Shown piece by piece: positions 9,622 through 20,458 of a stretch of DNA of 64,000 nt. The DNA comes from Tritrichomonas musculus (Eukaryota; Parabasalia; Tritrichomonadida; Tritrichomonadidae), in contig JAPFFF010000009.1 in NCBI GenBank assembly GCA_039105265.1, positions 2,914,001 through 2,978,000 of the forward strand. Direction: 5' to 3'. A program made the translations under genes and the position numbers. The notes below the pieces were generated by a model that was not told where the DNA came from, ran no database searches, and worked only from the letters and a program-made list of their open reading frames with translations. How positions within the stretch are numbered: position 1 is the stretch's first letter; each line of letters begins with the position of its first letter.

Positions 9622-10500
9622 TTATTTCCAAATAACCCTCGTCGTGGTCCTACCTCTAACTGTTGTTCCTGTTTGTAACCCAGGCGGGTGGTAAATATAA
9701 TCCGTTCTTAGTTTTTGTGGTTGATAACCAGTTTGTGCTCTTCTTTGTGCATCAAGATCTTTTTTGGCTCTCCTTGCTGATTTAACCTCGGAGATTTCTT
9801 CCTGTTCGTATGCGTCAATAACTGATTTCAACCTTTGAACTTGGTCAGTAAGTTGTTTTATTTGTTGTGCAAGGCTCCGATTTTCTTCTAATAATTCGTT
9901 CTTATCAAAGAAAAATATAGATCTTGTTCTCGTTTCAGGGGGATCTGGCGCAAGAGGAACTCTTGTATTAATAGCCATATCTTTCTTTTTTACGGTTGCT
10001 GTTTTGACGCCTAAATCAGATTCTGTTGACGAATGATCTTGAATGATAATTGGTGTTAAATTAGTTAAATCTTCTTTTGTTGATGAGGTATAACGAACTC
10101 TAATACCAAATGAAATTCTTCCAAGTAAGCTATCGTCATTTTTATTTTTAAGTGACTTGTCAAAATGTTGTTGGACAGGTCGACCTGGATTCTGGATAGC
10201 AAGTGAAAAAAGATTTTGAAGAGATATTTTATGTTGGCATTTTCTTTCTGAAGTATGACCTGGTTTTGGAGATTTGATGAAAATATACATTGGGCATTCA
10301 TCAAGAATTTCTGCGTATGGCATTTTAAGTGTGAGACTTTTACCAGTTTGAAGTTCAAAAACTCCAGTAATTCCGGATAAACGATGTATTTCTATCATTG
10401 GCAAACTAAATAGACGAATATATATCGAAAAATCGCTAAGTTTTTGCATGAGCTCGAAAGTATCGAAAATGATTTTGAAGACGAATTCAGCCCTTTCCAT
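9622..10500 (-). CDS. Hypothetical protein with beta-rich N-terminal domain (C2-like?) and coiled coil
   Basis: A 292-residue protein starting at the ATG at 10500. Residues 1-150 are predicted by eye as alternating beta strands (FSIYIRLFSLPMIEI, GVFELQTGKSLTLKM, GRISFGIRVRYTSS), a pattern that would fit a C2-type sandwich. Residues ~200-245 form a coiled coil (ELLEENRSLAQQIKQLTDQV...). The tail is basic with repeated RTTTR. I do not recognise the family. Domain order (beta sandwich, then coiled coil, then basic tail) recalls ciliary and basal-body scaffold proteins, but that is only a suggestion. It lies 207 bp upstream of rubrerythrin on the same strand. Confidence 0.6.
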   Translation of the reverse strand: MERAEFVFKIIFDTFELMQKLSDFSIYIRLFSLPMIEIHRLSGITGVFELQTGKSLTLKMPYAEILDECPMYIFIKSPKPGHTSERKCQHKISLQNLFSLAIQNPGRPVQQHFDKSLKNKNDDSLLGRISFGIRVRYTSSTKEDLTNLTPIIIQDHSSTESDLGVKTATVKKKDMAINTRVPLAPDPPETRTRSIFFFDKNELLEENRSLAQQIKQLTDQVQRLKSVIDAYEQEEISEVKSARRAKKDLDAQRRAQTGYQPQKLRTDYIYHPPGLQTGTTVRGRTTTRVIWK

Positions 10501-10876
10501 TCAAATCAAAGAAATTATAAATCTTAATTATTTTGATTAAATAATAACGTACAAATAATACTCTGAAAATTTCTAATAAATTCTAAATTAAAAGCTCTAA
10601 GATCATTTTGCTGATGTTACTAACAACCATCCATCTCACTCATAAACAACAAAATTTTTCAATTAAAAAGATCTTATTTGTAGACAACATGAAACTATTT
10701 TTCTGGGGTTTGATTGAATAATTTATTTTAACTTCTTGTTTCCCTTGTTGAATAAAAGCTGTTATGGCAACGAAAGAAATTTGAAGAAGATAGTTACCTA
10801 CTACAGGAGCAATTATATAATTTCACCATTAATTGTTTCATTAGAAAAAGTAACTATTTTTACAAAGTTTTTTACT
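10501..10876. other. Spacer upstream of the coiled-coil gene
   Basis: AT-rich, with no gene seen. It ends where the candidate left repeat of the P-like element begins. Confidence 0.5.
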
Positions 10877-11318
10877 TTATAAAGAGTACTTCTCACTAGT
10901 AACATTCTCGACAAAAAATTTTTTATTTCAAATATGATTTTAATTATATTGACGCAATGGTATATCATATTTTTATTTGAAAAGTATTCGGGTAAATATA
11001 AAGATATTTAGAAATTAATAATTTATTCAAAAAGTTGAAAATCTGACTTTTTTCAATGAGTTAATTCAAATAAACAAAATTAAAAAAATGATTTTTTTTA
11101 TTCTTAACAGTGATATATATTTGAATAAATGATTCTAAATATATAATTATTTAATGCATAATAAATTTTTTCAAAAAAATTCATAAAGTGTGAAACCATC
11201 AAATAATATCATTATCATATCAGATCTTCAAACAATCAATATATCGATAACATTTATCTTTTTCCTTCACTTTAAAATATTTTAAAATAAAAAAATCAAA
11301 ATTATGTGTAAATGTTTA

Positions 11319-14300
11319 TTATTCGTCTGGAATCAATGGTTTTTCTTCTAATCTTTGCTTAATATAAGCTCCTGATGAATGTCCAATTGTTAAATCCAGA
11401 GAATTTATAATTGTTTGACGTTTTTTGATGTTATGATAACTTTTTGCATTTTTAATTTTTGAAATAAATTCTATGTAAGCTTCTTCATTAAAGCAATTAG
11501 TAACTTTTTTGATTTTATTTGTAGGAAGTCCAAATTTCCATAATATTGAAAGTGCCATTTCACTATTAAAAAACTTGGACTTCTCACCATGAGGATAATC
11601 GTCATCTAAAACAACAATTTCACCATAACTGCTTTTTCTATGCTGGATCAAATTGCCAATAGTCATTTTTTCAATTTCGTCAATAATTTTAATTTTAACT
11701 TCTTCTTCAACAAATTTTTCAAAATCGTGTTTAAATTTACAACGTAAACGAATAAGACCAAAGTGATGTTCTAACGGGTTAGTACCTATTCTGTAAAGTG
11801 ATATGACATCATAGTTGCTATTCAGAACTGTATTAATTGACAAAGTGGTGGTTAAAAGATCGTCTATCAAATTTAAATCAAACAAAACAGTTTTGTTTTT
11901 CCCAATCAAATTTGCCCTGTCACTTTTTGAAGTTTTTTCATATAGCATTTTGAGAGGTGCGGACACCTACTTTACATTTTTAACGTTTATAAAAATATGT
12001 ATATCTTTTTATGTATTAATAATTACTAAATAACATTTTAATATTATATTCTAGTGCATTTATTTTATATATTTATTATTTAAATGTTTTAAAATATCAA
12101 TTATATAAGTTATAATAACACAAACAAGTATCCTATGAAAATAACCCAATCCAGCCACCTGATGGATGGATTGAAATTATAATGATTAATTATTGTATAT
12201 ATTGGAAATTAATGATTAATTATGCCTTTTGTTATTTTATAAATATTTCATATTTTGTTAAAAAGTTCATTTTAATGAATTTATACATATTTTTTTGAAA
12301 TATCTAAATAAATAAAGAATTTATTTGGATTATAATTACATTTAGATATATTACATTTAATTTAATAAAGATATGCTAAATTTAGTTTAATTTAATTCAG
12401 GGGGCTGAGCTGCAAAAACCAATTTTAAAATCATAAACATTAATAACGATTTTTTTTCAATAAGTAATTTTTATTAAAATATTAAGCCAATATCTTTTTA
12501 TATTTATATGTATATCATAGATTATATAACTTTTAATAATATTATATATACTATAAAAATATTTAAAATAAATATAAACAATTAATAAACTTTATATAAC
12601 TGTATATTCTAAATATTGAACAATTATAAATTCAAATCGTTGCGCATAAAATGTTAATTTGAGAGAAATGAAATAAATAATTTTCTTTATATATTTTGAA
12701 GTTTAATTAGAATTTAAATCAAATGTAGAAAGTTTTTTTTCATTATTTTTTTTTTTCATAAATTTTGAATAAAAAAATCTCCTAGAATAAAATTGAGAAT
12801 ATAGTAAATAATAATTGAGAGTCGTTACATTTAAATTCATATCTTAATATGTAATTTATTATTTTATTATATTATAACTATTATATGATATATATAAAAT
12901 ATATAACAATTATATATTAATAATATTATTTTAAAATACTTTTTTTTATTAAATTTGGCCCATTTTCATTTTCTCAATTTTTTTTTGGGCCAATTTAAGT
13001 GGAAACTATATCATACATTAATAATTGAATAATAACAAACGAGACACTTTTTTTAAATAGTATAAAAATGATTTTTATCATGTTTTTATTACTTTTTTTC
13101 TTCTAAATAATAGATTTTTCTATCAATTGCATAATTTCTATAGTTTACATATTTTTATATTTTTTTCAGTGGTTTATATTTTTCTACCTCAGAAAAAAAA
13201 TCATATGTCACCACAAGTCGGCCCCGTGGACGAAAATAAAAAAAAATTATATCATTATAATGCTCATAAAAAATAATTAATATATACGAATTTTGGTGCG
13301 AATCTAAATCACTTCACCCTGTCCGCACCTCTGCATTTTGTAATATTTACAATAAAAAGTTATTATTTCTAGAAAATCTACACGTTCATCAACTGTTAAA
13401 TTTTGGGTTGATAAAGCTTCATTCAATAATACAAAAGGTAAAAAATAAGATGCTTCTGCATAAAGTTCTGCATATAACAAAACTTCTAATGACTCAATCG
13501 TAAATAAACGAATCGGAAGGCTGTCGTGCATTTTTGTCATTTGAGAATTGTCAAATATAACTGAAGGTAAATTAGTGAGCTCCCTAATTAATTCAACACT
13601 TATTGGATCTTCATATTTAAAAAGTTGAACCAAATTGTGAGATAATAACCGGTATCTTGCCCTCTTTAAAAGATGGAGAGGATCATTTGAAAATAAAACT
13701 GTTTTTTGGCTTAATATTGGTCTTTTTAATTGGTTCCATTGAGCTATATTTTGGTCACGATATGACCAGTAGCCTGGATCACCATCAGAGGAATAACCGA
13801 TTACTTTATATTTTTTTTTCTCAAGCTTCTCTTTCAAAACTGGGAGCAGAAAAGATTGATCATTAGTGGCTTTACCTGAATGAGCTCCATGCACATATAT
13901 TGTAAAGCACTTGTAAACTGGATTAATTGGCTGAAAATAAAAAATAAAGGCATTTGTGATTGTTAAATTATTTAACTTTTTGAGTAATTTTTCCTGGTTT
14001 TCAATGACTTCTCTCAAATTTTCAATATCTTCTGATGACAATTTGACTTTTTCTATTAAGCCATTAATATCACCATTTTCTGTTATGGTAATATGCTGTG
14101 TTAAAGCTACTGCATCAACAGCTATAAAACCAGGGATTTCTTCATTTTCTTCAATATTATTGGTCTTTCTATAATTATCTAGTATTGAATCAATACTTTC
14201 AATGTTAACAATATTTTCAGAGTCTATTAGTTCGAACTCTGAATCTAAATATCTATAAATTGTTGAAACTGATGGAAGCAAAATATTTTTTCTTAGTAAA

Positions 14301-14635
14301 AAATAAGCATTATACGATATTAAAAAGATCAAAGCGCATATGGCTAGTATTTTCTTATCCCATGTTCTTTTGTTTGGATGCACATTCTGGTTCTTTTTAA
14401 TATCTTTTAAAAACATATTTGTATTAGCTGGAATATGGTAAGATGGTCCTTGAAAATGTGTATTGATTGGTGACGAGTCTCTACTAGCTTGGCTAGATGA
14501 TTCTGGCTTTATTGTGATTTCAATTTTTTGGGTTTTCTTCTTATTTTTGTAAATATTCAATTTGGTAGCTTTTTTTTGATTATCTAATTTTTTATCTGCC
14601 TTAAAACGCATCATTTTTTCTTTGAATGCATCCAT
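11319..14635 (-). pseudogene. P-like DDE transposase split by a hAT-type insertion
   Basis: The N-terminal part runs from the ATG at 14635 to about 13341, and the C-terminal part from about 11952 to 11319. Across the 11953-13332 insertion the two parts are in frame (…KYYKM then LYEKTSKSD), giving an original ~640 residues. Features include a basic N-terminus, a hydrophobic patch (AICALIFLISYNAYFLL), DDE-type segments FIAVDAVAL and YSSDGDPGY, and SNDPLHLLKRARYRL, which resembles the DPPHLLKxxRN motif of P-element/THAP9 transposases. The C-terminal half has GTNPLEHHFGLIR, also P-like. No THAP zinc finger is seen. Kolobok or another DDE superfamily remains possible. Apart from the insertion the reading frames are open, so the insertion probably inactivated a recent copy. 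Confidence 0.55.
11953..13332. mobile_element. Non-autonomous hAT-type element (1.38 kb) with exact 8-bp target duplication
   Basis: Both ends carry the perfect 13-bp inverted repeat AGAGGTGCGGACA. Both sides carry the 8-bp duplication GCATTTTG (11945-11952 and 13333-13340). An 8-bp duplication and AGAGGTG-type ends fit the hAT superfamily. The interior has no coding capacity and is extremely AT-rich; a small hairpin (CAATCCA...TGGATTG) lies near 12147-12175. The ends are not related to those of the 17010-22431 hAT element, so a different autonomous family must mobilise it. Confidence 0.85.
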
Positions 14636-15309
14636 TTTAGTGTAAATAAATAAATGAAGAGAGATACGGTATAAATATTTTAATAACAACGTTTATAAAG
14701 TTAAGAAATTTGAGAGAAAATATACGTTTTTTTCTCGGGCTTATTTAAACTGAAATATCTCAAAATTCACCCGAAAAATATAGCTTTTAAATTTAATTTA
14801 TATCATTTTTATATGTTGTTATAGCTTTTAAAAAAATAAAAAAAGGATTCTATCGAAAAGTTTTTTAAATTAAACAATTTGAATTTGCATACTTTGTTAT
14901 AAAACAACTGCTCAATATTTACATAAATAAGCCATATAAACATGAAATACAATTGATAACTAAACAGATTATCCTTATAAACCAAAAAAATATTGAAGTT
15001 AAAAAAAGATATCTTTAATGTAATTATCTACTCAAATCTGGCCAAACGGTGAATAATGATTATATTCCAATTCTCCACCAGATAAAACATAGATTTGTAT
15101 ATTTTGAGCTTTTAATTTATTTTAGAAATCGAAAAAATGACATTTTAAAATCAGTGAGAAGTACTCTCTTTATAATCTAGTAATTCTACGAGTTGTAAAA
15201 AATAAACTAATTAAATTGTTGTTTACTTACATATGGTTCAATGAAAAAGTTTATGACAGGTGAGAGTGTTGTATCCTAACATATACGTCCAAAGTATTCA
15301 TCTGGAATA

Positions 15310-15830
15310 AGGACAAATGATACGTATAATGATATTACTAGAGACGGATTCAAACTTATTAAGTTACAATATAATCCACAGCAAAAACAGGTCTCTTGTC
15401 ATCCACCCAGACTTACTTGTTGCAAAACATGCTTTTTCTGAATCTGAGAAGTACTTGAGTTCGTCTGGAAAGAATTGTTTTGAGCTTGGAAGGATTATAA
15501 AAAAAGGGATAGCAGTCCTATCTGCAGTATGAGCACACATGTATTATATGAGAAACATATATATGATTTGAAATTGTCTATATTTCGAAATAAAGTTTGA
15601 AACATTGTTTCATCGGGGCCTAACAATAACGCTGGTAGACATTGTGAGATAATTTCTTTATGCAATTCATAAAACTGCTCCAATAAATTTGTAAAGGAAC
15701 TGTTATATCTATCTTTTTCAATTAGGTTTGGCAAATCTAAAGAAAGACCATGCTTTGCTGCTGTATCATTGATCTATGTTTTTGATGGTTCAGTAGTATA
15801 CGGATTTAAAACTCTTGAAAATAATGGAGT
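15310..15830 (-). pseudogene. Decayed pogo/CENP-B-type (DDE_1) transposase fragment
   Basis: Reading the minus strand, three consecutive segments match one protein family. INDTAAKHGLSL precedes the NLIEKDRYNSSF region. LLGPDETMFQT follows, a DDE_1 'DETM' box. After a frameshift near 15530, the frame gives AIPFFIILPSSKQFF and SKSGWMTRDLFLLWII, the typical end of the DDE_1 core. There is also a stop in the first segment. This is a Tc1/mariner-superfamily pogo-like fossil. No inverted repeats were found. It sits just outside the right repeat of the P-like element. Confidence 0.65.
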
Positions 15831-17001
15831 TGGTAATGATAATTTAAAGCACAAATATATGACAATAAAATGTTGAATTTGAAACATTGTTTTTTTTTTT
15901 TTTTGTAAACTAGGAATCTTTGAGTTTAATCTAATGTAATAGGATAAGGATTTTGTTGAAGTTTATTTAATATTCTGTCATAATGATTAATACTCGCTAT
16001 ATATATATATATATATATATTGAAGACAAAACAACATGCTCATAGCTAGTTTCTTCAGCTTGGTTAAGCCAATCAGTTTTTTCAATCCAAAAAGTGTACA
16101 CTGGAATTGAAAATATCTACATTAAAAATCTAATATTGAGTCTATCGATTATCAGATTGTCAGTTATAAAATGTGATATGAAGATATTTGTTAACCTGAT
16201 ATCAATTACCGATATCTCAAATATATTTCTGATATCAAAAGCCGAGAATAAAAATCCTTGATCTGAGAATTTCGATCTCGGGTATAAGTGTATATTTATT
16301 TATCGATATCAGAAAGTAAATCAAATATCTATCACGAGAATGGGAAAATAACATGCCTATGTCTGGCAATCAGATATGATAATCCCCACTTTTTGAAAGA
16401 CTCTCGGTAGCGATTTATTTTAACTATGAATGTGAGTATATATTATTAATTTCGAAGCATATCGTCATACATCGAGAGTTTCCTATGCTCTTTATTTATA
16501 CATTTTTGACTTTTCTTTTGTTCATTAACTGTCATTGTAGGTTGATTATTGAGCAGACTTTTTTTAAATATTATTAATTTTCTGAATTCGACTTTTGTAA
16601 ATATTTATTTATTTATTTTTCTTTTTTTAATATATTTATCAAGATAAAAATAGATTTTGATTAACTTTATATTTTTATTTAATTCAATTTTTGTGAGATT
16701 AGAGGAAAACTATACCACTTTTTGAGAGATAGTTGTCTCTTATAAAATTTTTGATATTCAAAAAAAAAAAAAAAAAAAGACGTTTAATAATGTTTTTATC
16801 TCTTTAGATATATTGAAGAATTCAAAATTTTCTAGATTTTTTTTTTTTTAACCAACTTATATGAAAATGACCGAAAAACACTAACATTTCTATATAATAC
16901 TGGTATAAAAACAGTGTTATGTTAAAGCAATATCTTGTATTCTTTTTTTTATCAAAAACGATTTTTGAATACCTTATTATTATAATAATACTATTAATCG
17001 A
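15831..17001. other. Spacer with microsatellite and MITE fragment
   Basis: No gene seen. It contains a TA microsatellite at about 15998-16020, a truncated MITE copy at about 16142-16354, and poly-A and poly-T tracts near 16761 and 16840. It ends at the hAT target duplication. Confidence 0.6.
16142..16354 (+). repeat. Truncated copy of the 58.0-58.5 kb MITE
   Basis: Shares long colinear stretches with 58131-58516, for example TATCGATTATCA, CTGATATCAATTACCGA, CTGATATCAAAAGC and GTATATTTAT. It ends AATAACATGCCTA, the counterpart of the AATAACAAGTCTA end there. The first ~90 bp and a ~150-bp internal block are missing relative to the other copy. Confidence 0.65.
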
Positions 17002-17323
17002 GAATATTTCAGGGATGTTAATCGATATCAATAAATATCGGGTATCAAAAAAAAAAAAATTATCGATAATATCGATACTAAACTGTCCGATGAATGATAA
17101 TGAAAAATAAACACGTTATTCAAACCGTCCGATAAATGGTCATTATCCGACGGTTTTTCTTTGATAAATTTTGATAAAAAATTTAAAGCAATCGATAAAT
17201 ATCGATAAAGATAAAATTTATAATAAAATTTTTGAATTAGAAAAAATAAATAAATAAAAATAAATTTAAAATAAATTTTTAGAATTATGTAAATTAATTT
17301 TGCATGTAAAAATATTAGCAGAA

Positions 17324-18109
17324 TTAGCAAAATAATTCATCGTTAAAATCTAATGAATTTTCATCGAGTAAAATTGTTATTAAAAGAGATTCAATGAAAT
17401 CGTCTTTGAAGTAAACGATATAATCTAGCAAATGCCACGACAATTTTCTTATGAACTGTATATTGTTACTGGTAATTATCATTAAGAAAACTTTGAACAT
17501 CAGTTCAATTGTTGAAAGGGAAACACTTTTTTGTTCATAGCTGGTAAGAAGTTTTTTAATAACTTCTAAAATTCCCACATCAGGCAATCTATTTGAAATT
17601 TTATTCTCATATTTTCTAAAGAAAAAGCAGAGAATCCAAAAACAATCTTTATAAATGAAATTCCCTTCATTAATGAGATTTTGAATGAAATGATCATATG
17701 GATCTACTTTCTTTGAAATTATTATAAATTGTATAATGATATTGATGAGAATATCCGAAATAACTGAACGACTTACAATGAAATTATAAACAGGAGCGAA
17801 ATCTATATTTTCAATGAATTTATTTCTGGATATAAATTTTAATAACATTAAGAGAATCTTTTCTGGATCATTTTCTGTATTCAATATTTTAATGCATATG
17901 CTGTTAAATTCTTTTTCATCTATTGGCTTCAATTTTTTATAATTTAGCAAATAGAATTCTATTGCCATGTCATCTTTTAAATTAAGGAAATAAGCAAGAT
18001 CAAATATCATTATTTTGTTGCTAGTGAAATCAGTTTCTGAATTTTCAGTCATCAGATAAATATCTTTAGTTGTGTTTTCAGAGATGGCTTCTGGCTTGTA
18101 TTGGTACAT
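17324..18109 (-). CDS. Armadillo/HEAT-like helical protein carried inside the hAT element
   Basis: An intact 261-residue frame from the ATG at 18109, opening MYQYKPEAISENTTKD. The sequence is a run of paired amphipathic helices (PEKILLMLLKFISRNKFIEN, VISDILINIIIQFIIISKKV, GILEVIKKLLTSYEQKS), which suggests an ARM/HEAT fold; trichomonad genomes hold many such proteins. It lacks any transposase motif. It lies between the left end of the transposon and the transposase, divergent from the latter by ~420 bp. It may be a captured host gene or a second element-encoded protein. Its open frame inside a mobile element suggests selection or very recent capture; both are inference. Confidence 0.62.
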   Translation of the reverse strand: MYQYKPEAISENTTKDIYLMTENSETDFTSNKIMIFDLAYFLNLKDDMAIEFYLLNYKKLKPIDEKEFNSICIKILNTENDPEKILLMLLKFISRNKFIENIDFAPVYNFIVSRSVISDILINIIIQFIIISKKVDPYDHFIQNLINEGNFIYKDCFWILCFFFRKYENKISNRLPDVGILEVIKKLLTSYEQKSVSLSTIELMFKVFLMIITSNNIQFIRKLSWHLLDYIVYFKDDFIESLLITILLDENSLDFNDELFC

Positions 18110-18330
18110 AAAAAAATGAAGTGAACAGTTTCAACCTAAATCTATTCAAAACATTGACATAATTGTTTGTTAATATTTTGAATTGTGTTTTTTATGACAC
18201 AAATATCAATGAAGACTCTGGTGCTTTTGTATCCGAAATTTCGGATCGAATTTCCTGGCAAATGCCATTTATTAAGATATTGTTAAAAAAAAAAAAAAAA
18301 GAAAAGAAAAGAAATAAATCATTATTTTTT

Positions 18331-18470
18331 TGTGTGTGTGATTATTTGTTTATTATTGTAATAAATTATTTGTTTTATTTTTTGTGTGATTATTTGTTTT
18401 ATATTATTGAATAATATTTGTATTATTTTTTGTTTGATTATTTGTTTTATATTATTGAAATTAAAACTTA
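18331..18470 (+). repeat. Imperfect tandem repeat in the divergent spacer
   Basis: About three degenerate copies of GATTATTTGTTTTATATTAT separated by T-rich filler, between the ARM-like gene and the transposase. Confidence 0.6.
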
Positions 18471-18487
18471 TTTCAATAATACCATAG

Positions 18488-18495
18488 AAAAAGTT
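18488..18495 (+). promoter_or_regulatory. AAAAAGTT element upstream of the hAT transposase
   Basis: Lies 32 bp upstream of the transposase ATG, the same octamer and distance as at host genes in this window. Confidence 0.45.
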
Positions 18496-18527
18496 CGAAC
18501 AACTAAATTTAAAATAAGTTTATTACA

Positions 18528-20375
18528 ATGACTGCACATTTTATTATGTTTGACAATACCATAACACAAAGAGTGGCGAACTTCAACGATCATTTCATTG
18601 AGCCTAATTTGATGGATATCCCCGGACCAGAATTTGAAAAGCATCCATCTGAGTATGTTTCAGCTGAAGATTGGGTTCAATGTAAAGAATTTCCAATAAT
18701 ATTTACATTGAAAAGCAATAAATCATATTATTATTGTGCCCATGCACATTGTAATCATTGGTATTCCCTTAATTCTACATTCGGAAACATCAAATCTCAC
18801 ATTAAATCTAAACATTTGATAAAAAGGAATGATATTCAAGATTTCATTGACGATCAGGTTAATAACGATGGGTTAAGTATTCAAATTCCACATGATATCG
18901 ACAAATTAATATCATCCAAATATAAAGCAATGATATTAAAAACTGGCCGTCCATTTTCGCTTGTATCAAATGATGATATGAGAAGTGTGTTAACATGTTT
19001 AGGAACAAGACAAAGCTTATCAGAAAGTTGCGAAAGAATTGCTATGAAAATCATTTCTAAAATGAAGTATCTACTGGCTTTAAGTTCCTTTATTAGTGTT
19101 GCCGTTGATGAATGGTCAAATTTAAGTAGAAAACGTTTTTTAGGTGTGACAGCAAGATGTATACATGATGGCAAAGTGAAAATATATTTTCTTTCACTTC
19201 AAAAAATAAATTCAATCCATTTGAGTGGCATTGAGCTAAATAATCTATTTAACGATTGTCTTGACAGGTATGGAATCAAAAGAAGAGTAATGTCTGCGGT
19301 GTCTGACAATTGCAATTTAATGACAAACATGTTTTCTCATTCAAATATACTACGCCTTCCTTGTGCGTGTCACCTAATTAATCTTTTATTAAGGGCGTTC
19401 ATAAAACCATCTGAAAATACTATTCATGAAATAACAGCAGCTTGTCGTTGTATAAGAACTTCAGTATGCTATATCGCTTTGAAAGAAGACTTCAGGGATG
19501 AGCCAACAATTAAAAATTATACTGAAATAAGATGGATATCTATGTATGAGTCATTCAAATCTCTTATCCAATCAAAGTCTTCAATTGAAACTTTTTATAT
19601 CGTAGAAGAACATAATCAAAATGAAATTAATTATAAGTTGACATCTGAACATTGGGATTTCATTGAACAATTGTTGCCAACCTTGAAAGTTTATAAACAA
19701 TGCATCAAAATATTAGAAGGAGATGATTTTGCAACAATTTCTCTAGTTCTGAATTCATTTCATAAATTAAAAATAACAATTGAAAGCCTTCCAAAACAAA
19801 CATTCTACAACAACATTGTTAGCTTTAATGCTGAATACTCAGAAAAAATGGAATCATACAAAGATCAGTTCCATCCATTGTATGATGCAGCCACTTTATT
19901 AAATCCATTTATTCCAAATACAAATATTCAAATGAATGCTGCTATCAAATTCATTGAAGATAAAATGACAAACATTGGCTGGAAACCGCAGCAAGTCAGT
20001 GCATCCGATAATAAAACAATTTCATTCTTCAGTACTGGGGAAAAAGAATCTGTTGCAACCTCTAGAAGTCCAGTGCATAAATTAATTGAAACTGGAATTT
20101 TGATTCCTAATATTGAAAAAAATGAATCTCTTGGAAATGTTGTATTTAATTTCTGGAAAGAAAAATATGATCAAAATATTGATAAAGAACTAGCCGAAGT
20201 AGCAATTGGCTTGTTAAATGCTTTCTGCACATCTTGTTCAGCAGAGAGGTTTTTTTCTAAGGCTGGCAGAGTCATAACTAGAGACAGAATGAAACTAATG
20301 CCAGAAGTTGCAGAGTCACAAACAATTATAATGGCTAATCCTGAACTAGCTGATAAATATTGCACTTTTGATTGA
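18528..20375 (+). CDS. hAT superfamily transposase, intact
   Basis: A 615-residue transposase. Residues ~48-103 form a BED zinc finger (YYCAHAHCNHW then HIKSKH, a C-x4-C/H-x4-H pattern). The RNase H-like core has first Asp ~193 (SVAVDEWSN), second Asp ~259 (AVSDNCNLM), the CxxH pair CACH in PCACHLINLLL, and the RW box (EIRWISMYES). The C-terminal hATC dimerisation region spans ~566-604 (CSAERFFSKAGRVITRDRM). Length and domain order are complete for the family. It cuts and pastes the element between its 8-bp target duplications. The ATG at 18528 is followed by an open frame to 20375 without stops or shifts. Confidence 0.95.
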   Translation: MTAHFIMFDNTITQRVANFNDHFIEPNLMDIPGPEFEKHPSEYVSAEDWVQCKEFPIIFTLKSNKSYYYCAHAHCNHWYSLNSTFGNIKSHIKSKHLIKRNDIQDFIDDQVNNDGLSIQIPHDIDKLISSKYKAMILKTGRPFSLVSNDDMRSVLTCLGTRQSLSESCERIAMKIISKMKYLLALSSFISVAVDEWSNLSRKRFLGVTARCIHDGKVKIYFLSLQKINSIHLSGIELNNLFNDCLDRYGIKRRVMSAVSDNCNLMTNMFSHSNILRLPCACHLINLLLRAFIKPSENTIHEITAACRCIRTSVCYIALKEDFRDEPTIKNYTEIRWISMYESFKSLIQSKSSIETFYIVEEHNQNEINYKLTSEHWDFIEQLLPTLKVYKQCIKILEGDDFATISLVLNSFHKLKITIESLPKQTFYNNIVSFNAEYSEKMESYKDQFHPLYDAATLLNPFIPNTNIQMNAAIKFIEDKMTNIGWKPQQVSASDNKTISFFSTGEKESVATSRSPVHKLIETGILIPNIEKNESLGNVVFNFWKEKYDQNIDKELAEVAIGLLNAFCTSCSAERFFSKAGRVITRDRMKLMPEVAESQTIIMANPELADKYCTFD

Positions 20376-20458
20376 ATATTCAATATTCATTAACTTATTA
20401 ATTCATTAATAAATCATTAAAATTAATCAAAATTTTGTTTTTAAATTATATTAATGAA

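Larger units (their letters stand above)
10877..15175 (-). mobile_element. P-like (THAP9-type fold) DNA transposon with a nested MITE
   Basis: A transposase gene on the minus strand is bracketed by inverted repeats. TTATAAAGAG followed by TACTTCTCACT lies at 10877-10897, and the inverse copy at 15153-15175 has a 2-base AG insertion; a 15-bp core, AGAGTACTTCTCACT, is perfect. About 2.9 kb remains if the nested 1.38 kb element is subtracted. No clean target duplication is evident outside the repeats, so the exact ends are uncertain. The copy is inactive because its transposase is interrupted. Confidence 0.5.

Noticed and set aside
15998-16020. TA microsatellite as a cruciform or regulatory site
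   Set aside because: Plain dinucleotide repeats are common in this DNA and no gene adjoins it.
16822-17330. Three short frames across the left end of the hAT element
   Set aside because: Ile/Phe/Lys-only translations of AT-rich DNA that cross the transposon boundary.
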